From positions 1-59,173 of the forward strand of contig NZ_CAMYIC010000017.1 in the NCBI RefSeq assembly GCF_947258355.1: a stretch of DNA of 59,173 nt. The letters run 5' to 3'. Below are positions 53,757 through 59,173 of the stretch, piece after piece (the stretch's first letter is position 1; each line of letters begins with the position of its first letter). The notes under the pieces were generated by a model. That model was not told where the DNA came from, did not search any database, and was given only the letters and a program-made list of their open reading frames with translations. Origin of the DNA: an uncultured Allomuricauda sp. Its GTDB lineage: Bacteria > Bacteroidota > Bacteroidia > Flavobacteriales > Flavobacteriaceae. A program made the translations under genes and the position numbers.

Positions 53757-54605
53757 TTAGGCTACCAAAAGAAGGTTTTCTCTATATTCCGATGGGGTCA
53801 TCTGGGTCATTTTTTTGAAAAAACGACTAAAATGTGCAGGGTCAGTAAAACCCAGTTCAAAAGCGATTTCCTGATTTTGCTTATCGGTAAAGTTGATGAG
53901 TCGCTTCGCCTCCAGTGCAACTCTTTCCAAAATAATATGTTGGGGCGACTTCTGATTGTATATGGAAAAAAGGTTAGAGAGTGTTTTGGGAGATTTGTGC
54001 AACAACTCTGCATAATCGCTCACCTTTCTCTTTGTTTTGTAATGTATATCCACCAAAAAGTTAAATCTCCTAATCGTATCTATTTGATCGTTGCCCAGCG
54101 TTTTAACAATAAGCTGCTCTTTTGCTAAACGGGTACTCATAATAATCATCCTTTTAAGGAGCATTTGAAGCATGTCGCCTTGAATATTATCTGGGGTGGA
54201 AAACTCTTCAATAAACATATCGTGCAACAAATTGAACTTGTTCAATTGATTTTCGGGAATTGTGATGATGGGAATGTCCTGGGTTCCAAAAAACAGGATC
54301 CCGTTACAAGAAACTTCGCTATCATGATCGGATATACAATAAAACTCTCTATTGAAAAGGATTGCCGAAAGAGGCAACTGTGTTTCGGAATAACTAATAT
54401 GCTGCAAATAGGTGACCGTTATAATCTGGTTGGGCAACAATTCCAAATCCATTCCATCTATTTGAAGCGTAATCGGGCAATTATTTCTGTTCCACAAAAA
54501 TTTGATGGTCTTGGATGTGACCGAAAATCTTGCTTGGTCTCTTTTAATGTCGTCCGTAAATCCTAAAATAGCCCCTAATTTGGAATCTTTGTATTCGTGT
54601 TTCAT
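53757..54605 (-). CDS. AraC family regulator
   Basis: From the ATG at 54605 the product has 282 residues. The C-terminal two helix-turn-helix DNA-binding domain ends with the family motif ELGFTDPAHFSRFFKKMTQMTPSEYR. The N-terminal part is a cupin-like sensing domain. An in-frame ATG at 54692 would add 29 residues of unlikely composition. It stands upstream of the AhpD-like gene on the same strand and probably controls it. Confidence 0.88.
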   Translation of the reverse strand: MKHEYKDSKLGAILGFTDDIKRDQARFSVTSKTIKFLWNRNNCPITLQIDGMDLELLPNQIITVTYLQHISYSETQLPLSAILFNREFYCISDHDSEVSCNGILFFGTQDIPIITIPENQLNKFNLLHDMFIEEFSTPDNIQGDMLQMLLKRMIIMSTRLAKEQLIVKTLGNDQIDTIRRFNFLVDIHYKTKRKVSDYAELLHKSPKTLSNLFSIYNQKSPQHIILERVALEAKRLINFTDKQNQEIAFELGFTDPAHFSRFFKKMTQMTPSEYRENLLLVA

Positions 54606-54702
54606 GGATAAATTGTTCGATTGCTTAACAAATAGTCCATCTTTAATGCGCATACTTACAACAGAATGTAATTTGGTGCTACATAAAAACACAGGGCAAA
54701 TA

Positions 54703-54734
54703 AAAAGGCGTACATATCTAAATGCACGCCTTTT
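54703..54734 (-). terminator. Terminator of the pyk transcript
   Basis: AAAAGGCGT / ACGCCTTTT forms a 9-bp stem, with TTTTTATTT following on the minus strand, 24 bp after the pyk stop. Confidence 0.7.
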
Positions 54735-54757
54735 GAAAATAAATTTATGTGGAACTG

Positions 54758-56200
54758 TTAAAAATTACAGCTCTCTATCTCGGTCACTCTCAAGGTGTTC
54801 ACCATACCTTTTTCCTTAATTGGCATAGCCGCCAAACTTACCAGCATGTCCCCTACTTGCAAGAAACCTTTTTTACAGGCTATCTGGTTCACATCCTCTA
54901 TGGTTTGATCTGTGGATACAAACTTATCATAGTAAAATGCTTTTACACCCCAAAGAAGGTTAAGTTGAGTCAATATTCTTTTGTTTGATGTAAACACAAG
55001 TATGTGGGCTGCGGGTCTCCAGGCTGAAATCTGAAATGCCGTATATCCACTATTTGTTAGTGTAGAAATGGCTTTTGCTGAAATTTCGTTGGCCATTAGG
55101 GCAGCATGGTAACAAACGGATTTTGTGATGTATCGATTTGTTCGGATATGTGGAGGTGTCTGAGGTACTTGAATCAAGCTTGATCCTTCTACACTGGATA
55201 CAATACTGGCCATTTTTTCAATAACCTGAACTGGATAATTACCAACCGAGGTTTCCCCCGAAAGCATCACAGCATCCGCACCATCCATAACGGAGTTGGC
55301 AACGTCATTCACCTCAGCACGAGTAGGTGTTAAACTGGTAATCATGGTTTCCATCATCTGGGTGGCAATGATTACCGGAATTCTCCCTTTTTTGGCACTC
55401 AACACCAATTTTTTCTGAACCAAAGGAACTTCTTGTGCAGGAATCTCCACGCCCAAATCGCCACGGGCCACCATAAGTCCGTCCGAAGCCTTTACGATTT
55501 CCTCAATGTTTTCAAGTGCCTCTGGCTTTTCAATTTTTGAGATCACTGGAATTTTATTTTCCGTGTGCTCCTTGATCAAATTATGAAGATCGTATAAATC
55601 TTGCGCATGTCGTACAAAGGACAAGGCTATCCAATCCACATCCTGGCCGATGGCAAAAATGGCATCTTTAATGTCTTTTTTGGTAAGGGCCGGTAAGGAA
55701 ATATCCGTATTGGGCAGGTTTACTCCCTTTTTTGATTTTAGTGGACCTCCTTGAATTACCGTGGCAACCACTTCGTCTTCACTATTGGTGGACTTTACTT
55801 CAAAAATCAGTTTACCATCATCAAGCAAAATACGCTCTCCTGCTTTGACGTCTTTTGGAAAACTTTGGTAGTTCATGTATACTCTTTCGGCAGTTCCTTC
55901 AAAAGGTTCTCCCGTTACAAAGGTAACTTCGTCACCAGGAGCAACAATGGCCTCTCCTCCCATAACCCCAACTCTTAGTTTGGGGCCTTGTAAATCGGCA
56001 AGTATGGCGGTATTGATTTCCAACTCCTCATTAAGTTCCCTTATCATTTTAATTCGCTCAGCAACATCCTCATAGGAAGCATGGGAAAAGTTAATTCTAA
56101 AAACATCCACACCTGCCAAGATCATGTCCTTTAGAACTTCCTTTTTACTGGTGGCTGGACCCAGGGTTGCTACAATTTTAGTCTTCTTTCTAGTTGGCAT
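54758..56200 (-). CDS. pyk: Pyruvate kinase
   Basis: The 480-residue glycolytic enzyme makes pyruvate and ATP from phosphoenolpyruvate and ADP. It shows RINFSHAS, LADLQGPKLRVG, the catalytic-lysine segment ISKIEKPEA, MVARGDLGVEIP, and TQMMETM ... GADAVMLSGETSVG. The length is normal. It follows the IPExxxVDY gene by 2 bp. Confidence 0.96.
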   Translation of the reverse strand: MPTRKKTKIVATLGPATSKKEVLKDMILAGVDVFRINFSHASYEDVAERIKMIRELNEELEINTAILADLQGPKLRVGVMGGEAIVAPGDEVTFVTGEPFEGTAERVYMNYQSFPKDVKAGERILLDDGKLIFEVKSTNSEDEVVATVIQGGPLKSKKGVNLPNTDISLPALTKKDIKDAIFAIGQDVDWIALSFVRHAQDLYDLHNLIKEHTENKIPVISKIEKPEALENIEEIVKASDGLMVARGDLGVEIPAQEVPLVQKKLVLSAKKGRIPVIIATQMMETMITSLTPTRAEVNDVANSVMDGADAVMLSGETSVGNYPVQVIEKMASIVSSVEGSSLIQVPQTPPHIRTNRYITKSVCYHAALMANEISAKAISTLTNSGYTAFQISAWRPAAHILVFTSNKRILTQLNLLWGVKAFYYDKFVSTDQTIEDVNQIACKKGFLQVGDMLVSLAAMPIKEKGMVNTLRVTEIESCNF

Positions 56201-56202
56201 TG

Positions 56203-56673
56203 TTAAAAGATTAAATTTCTTTTTGATTTCAAATTTTGTGTGTCCACCGGATATGCTGTTATCACCTTGGATATCAGATTAATGAATTTGATTTTTTGAA
56301 AAAACATGGTTTCATCAGTTGCATCGACTTTCAAAAAATAATCCACTTCTTTACGTTCTTTCACCAAATGATCGGTTCTTCTGGACATATTGTTCGCGAA
56401 CAATCCTTCCGAAGGTATCTCCTCCTCAACTTCACATTTGTTAGAAATCAGTGTCCAATACACGTCGTTTATTTCATCATCCCAATCGAATACGGAGAAA
56501 GACATATTTTCATTAAGATGAAGGTCTTTTCTCATACGTTTTAGATACAGACCACAGGCAGAATTTATGGCATAAGTCATGGCATAATCCTCCATATCAC
56601 TGTGTATGGCGATGAGTGAAAAACCATCATCATATAAGTCTGCCGATATCTTGTGCGTTGTCAACATACCCAT
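56203..56673 (-). CDS. IPExxxVDY family protein
   Basis: The 156-residue product carries the family signature around EEEIPSEGLF and KEVDYFLKVD. The family is found in Bacteroidota next to pyk and rnc and has no known function. It is soluble and starts 105 bp after rnc. Confidence 0.85.
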   Translation of the reverse strand: MGMLTTHKISADLYDDGFSLIAIHSDMEDYAMTYAINSACGLYLKRMRKDLHLNENMSFSVFDWDDEINDVYWTLISNKCEVEEEIPSEGLFANNMSRRTDHLVKERKEVDYFLKVDATDETMFFQKIKFINLISKVITAYPVDTQNLKSKRNLIF

Positions 56674-56778
56674 AACACGAACGGTAAATATAGGCTTAAT
56701 CCTTATGAATGCCTAGTTAATACAAAACAATACACTTATAAAACAAGCGAAAACGTTTGAGTTTACTATTATTTAAAG

Positions 56779-57516
56779 TTACTGATTCTCAATCTTGTTC
56801 TGTAATGCAAAATAGGCTCGTTTGGATGCTTTTTCTTCCGCCTTTTTCTTAGAAGTGGCCCTTGCCTTTGCCAACATTCTGTCCCCAATGGTTAGTTTTA
56901 CGGCAAAATGTTTGAGCTCATCGTTCCCGGTATCTTCATAAACATCGTAGTTGAACGGTTTCTTCTCTTTTTGGCACCATTCTATCACTAAGCTCTTGTA
57001 ACTGATGACCTTGCCCTCGAGTTGTTCAATGTCCACATAGGGCTCTATGACTCGTTCATCAATAAATTTTTCACAAAAATTGTATCCTCTGTCCAAATAG
57101 ATGGCACCAACAAGCGCCTCGAAAACATTTCCATGAATATTCTCCCCAAAATGTGCTTTGGGAATCCTGCTTTCAACATACTTCAGCAATCCCAAATCCT
57201 TGCCCAGTTCGTTCAAGTGCTTTCGACTGACCACCTTGGAGCGCATTTTGGTGAGATAACCCTCATCACCTTCGGGCACCTCGTTGTACAAATATTTGGA
57301 AATGATGGTACCCAGCATGGAATCGCCTAAAAACTCCAACCGTTCGTAGTTTACAGGGTTGCCTTCCTCATCTTTTTTGTTCATGGACCGATGTAGGAAT
57401 GCTGTTTTGTAGATTTCCAAGTTCTTGGGTTTAAACCCAAGTATTCTTTTCATTCCCAAAAAAAAATCCCCATCCGTGCTTGGATGGGAATTGAATATTT
57501 TGGAAGTAAGTTTCAT
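56779..57516 (-). CDS. rnc: Ribonuclease III
   Basis: The 245-residue double-strand RNA endonuclease has the RNase III signature ERLEFLGDSMLG and the second metal site in NVFEALVGAIYLDRG. A C-terminal dsRNA-binding domain (about 170-240) follows. It lies between fabF and the IPExxxVDY gene and starts 9 bp after fabF. Confidence 0.96.
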   Translation of the reverse strand: MKLTSKIFNSHPSTDGDFFLGMKRILGFKPKNLEIYKTAFLHRSMNKKDEEGNPVNYERLEFLGDSMLGTIISKYLYNEVPEGDEGYLTKMRSKVVSRKHLNELGKDLGLLKYVESRIPKAHFGENIHGNVFEALVGAIYLDRGYNFCEKFIDERVIEPYVDIEQLEGKVISYKSLVIEWCQKEKKPFNYDVYEDTGNDELKHFAVKLTIGDRMLAKARATSKKKAEEKASKRAYFALQNKIENQ

Positions 57517-57525
57517 GTTACAAAA

Positions 57526-58776
57526 CTACCCTATTTTTTTGAATAGTACACAAGCATTGTGTCCTCCAAAGCCAAAGGTATTGCTCATGGCAACCTTTAC
57601 TTCTCGCTCTTGCGCCTTGTTCAAAGTCAAATTCAGTGATGGATCTATCTCCTCGTCCACAACGCTATGGTTAATGGTGGGCGGTACAAGATTGTGCTCC
57701 ATTGCCAAAATAGATGCTATGGCTTCAATGGCTCCAGCTGCTCCCAATAAGTGTCCGGTCATGGACTTGGTAGAGTTGATGTTGATATTCTTGGCATGGT
57801 CGCCAAATACTTTGGAAATAGCTTTGAGTTCCGCTACATCCCCAAGAGGCGTAGAGGTTCCATGTGTATTTATGGCATCAACGTCTTCAGGTTTGAGTCC
57901 GGCGTTCTGCAAGCAGTTTTCCATCACCTTTACCACCCCGATTCCCTCTGGGTGCGGTGCGGTCATGTGGTAGGCGTCACTAGACAATCCTCCTCCCAAG
58001 ACCTCGGCATATATTTTTGCGCCACGCGCTTTGGCATGTTCGTATTCCTCAAGAATCAAAGCTCCACCGCCTTCTCCCAATACAAATCCATCTCGTGTAG
58101 CATCGAACGGTCTGGACGCGGTTTCGGGGCTTTCATTTCTTGTGGATAGTGCATGCATGGCATTGAATCCACCCATACCTGCGATGGTCACGGCAGCTTC
58201 ACTACCTCCTGTTACGATTACGTCGCAATGTCCTAATCTAATATAGTTGAGCGCGTCGATCATTGCATTGGCCGAAGAGGCACATGCAGAAACCGTGGTG
58301 TAGTTAGGTCCCATAAAACCATGTTTTATGGAAATGTTGCCAGGTGCGATATCCGCAATCATTTTAGGAATAAAGAATGGATTGAAACGAGGGGTGCCAT
58401 CACCTTCGGCATACCCAATCACTTCATTCTGAAAAGTTTCCAATCCGCCTATACCTGCTCCCCATACAACACCTACCCTAAACTTGTCCACTACGTTCAA
58501 GTCTATTCCAGAATCGGCTATAGCCTCATCCGAAGATACCAAAGCATATTGGGCAAACCGATCCAGTTTTCTGGCTTCCTTACGATCAAAGAAATCAGCA
58601 GGATTGTAGCCCTTAAGCTCACAAGCAAACTTGGTCTTAAATTTTTCGGTATCGAAATAAGTAATGGGGGCAGAACCGCTCTTACCGGTCCGTAGTCCTT
58701 CCCAATAAGCTTCCAAATTGTTACCTATGGGCGTTAACGCTCCCATTCCGGTAACCACAACTCGCTTTAACTGCAT
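57526..58776 (-). CDS. fabF: 3-oxoacyl-ACP synthase II
   Basis: The 416-residue condensing enzyme elongates acyl-ACP. The catalytic set is C165 in TVSACASSANAM, one histidine in NTHGTSTPLGD and another in SMTGHLLGAAG. It follows acpP by 101 bp and precedes rnc, the usual order in Bacteroidota. Confidence 0.97.
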   Translation of the reverse strand: MQLKRVVVTGMGALTPIGNNLEAYWEGLRTGKSGSAPITYFDTEKFKTKFACELKGYNPADFFDRKEARKLDRFAQYALVSSDEAIADSGIDLNVVDKFRVGVVWGAGIGGLETFQNEVIGYAEGDGTPRFNPFFIPKMIADIAPGNISIKHGFMGPNYTTVSACASSANAMIDALNYIRLGHCDVIVTGGSEAAVTIAGMGGFNAMHALSTRNESPETASRPFDATRDGFVLGEGGGALILEEYEHAKARGAKIYAEVLGGGLSSDAYHMTAPHPEGIGVVKVMENCLQNAGLKPEDVDAINTHGTSTPLGDVAELKAISKVFGDHAKNININSTKSMTGHLLGAAGAIEAIASILAMEHNLVPPTINHSVVDEEIDPSLNLTLNKAQEREVKVAMSNTFGFGGHNACVLFKKIG

Positions 58777-58877
58777 TGAACTATTTTTTTACCCTTTAGA
58801 CGTAAATTATAAAAAAAATTATCCATGTGATAATAACCACATGGATAATTTATAATCTTTAGCGATATATCATATAA

Positions 58878-59111
58878 TTACTTAGCTTCTTCTATATAGC
58901 TAATGGCCTGACCAACAGTGGCGATGTTCTCTGCTTGATCATCTGGTATCTGAATATCAAATTCTTTCTCAAACTCCATGATAAGTTCAACAGTGTCCAA
59001 GGAATCCGCTCCTAAGTCGTTGGTAAAGCTAGCTTCTGCAACTACTTCATTTTCATCTACACCTAGTTTATCAACGATGATAGCCTTTACTCTTGATGCA
59101 ATGTCTGACAT
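58878..59111 (-). CDS. acpP: Acyl carrier protein
   Basis: The 77-residue acidic four-helix protein carries the phosphopantetheine serine S37 in [13 protein letters not shown]. It is the first gene of the fabF-rnc cluster. Confidence 0.97.
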   Translation of the reverse strand: MSDIASRVKAIIVDKLGVDENEVVAEASFTNDLGADSLDTVELIMEFEKEFDIQIPDDQAENIATVGQAISYIEEAK

Positions 59112-59144
59112 AATTATTGTGGTTTTAAAAATTTAAATCGTTGG

Positions 59145-59152
59145 CAAAAATA
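59145..59152 (-). promoter_or_regulatory. -7 box of acpP
   Basis: TATTTTTG on the minus strand matches TAnnTTTG exactly, leaving a leader of about 27 nt before the acpP start. No TTG is seen at the expected -33 place within the window. Confidence 0.5.
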
Positions 59153-59173
59153 TAAAACTTTGGATTAAATACA

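Noticed and set aside
53742..54128. 128-codon plus-strand frame opposite the AraC gene
   Set aside because: The minus strand shows a clear AraC DNA-binding domain over the same bases.
1..59173. tRNA, rRNA, insertion sequences, phage genes
   Set aside because: None was found by reading for the usual motifs. A covariance search was not possible here, so a short RNA gene could be missed.

Overview
The window looks like the chromosome of a marine-type member of the Flavobacteriaceae (Bacteroidota), probably close to Muricauda/Allomuricauda. The reasons are the moderately low G+C by eye, the Bacteroidota-type -7 promoter boxes (TAnnTTTG), the complete Bat (Bacteroides aerotolerance) operon, several GLPGLI-family genes, the IPExxxVDY gene beside pyk, and the acpP-fabF-rnc order. 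There is no rRNA or tRNA gene, no CRISPR array, no insertion sequence and no phage gene. The genus is an inference from gene content only.

The most unusual part is positions 1-6000, all on the minus strand. It holds three copies of one module. Read in the direction of transcription, each module has (i) an array of three 11-bp repeats at an exact 21-bp period, (ii) a conserved leader with a TTTGCGCAAA palindrome, (iii) a gene for a small exported peptide that starts MKMKK and has two cysteines 31-33 residues apart, (iv) a hairpin, and (v) one to four GLPGLI-family genes for exported proteins of unknown function. Module A (5962 down to 2352) carries four GLPGLI genes, module B (2216 to 1040) one, and module C (896 to 1) at least one, cut by the window edge. 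The upstream regions of B and C are a near-identical duplication of about 296 bp. This looks like a co-regulated peptide/GLPGLI system that I cannot match to a described one.

Positions 6000-20250 are mostly metabolism. They hold a glpD operon (-), CvpA, a CAP-domain lipoprotein, 3-hydroxyanthranilate dioxygenase with a DUF1304 membrane protein, an ALDH7-type dehydrogenase, a membrane-anchored helix-hairpin-helix protein and a PPP-type phosphatase. A fructokinase-amylosucrase pair follows that should turn sucrose into glucan plus fructose-6-phosphate, then an AlbA_2-domain protein, an SDR and an aldo-keto reductase. Three REP-like palindromes lie in this region.

Positions 20388-29466 are one long plus-strand Bat operon: MoxR ATPase, DUF58 protein, a two-TM BatD/DUF4381-like protein, BatA, BatB, BatC, BatD, BatE. 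Nearly every junction overlaps or abuts. Next comes a small exported protein and a SulP / beta-carbonic anhydrase / SulP cluster, probably for bicarbonate handling. A CREST-like membrane hydrolase gene overlaps pheS.

Positions 36300-43140 hold a MarR-type regulator with an apparent operator inside its own promoter, a complete RND efflux system (adaptor, pump, outer-membrane channel) and a TetR regulator. Positions 43277-46966 hold an unusual exported set: a Tat-signal PLP aminotransferase, an AEC-type permease and a secreted M20 amidohydrolase. The rest contains lysoplasmalogenase, a CYTH protein, DinB, an M16 protease, a TetR regulator, a carboxymuconolactone-decarboxylase-family protein with a small upstream ORF and an AraC regulator, and finally the housekeeping genes pyk, IPExxxVDY, rnc, fabF and acpP.
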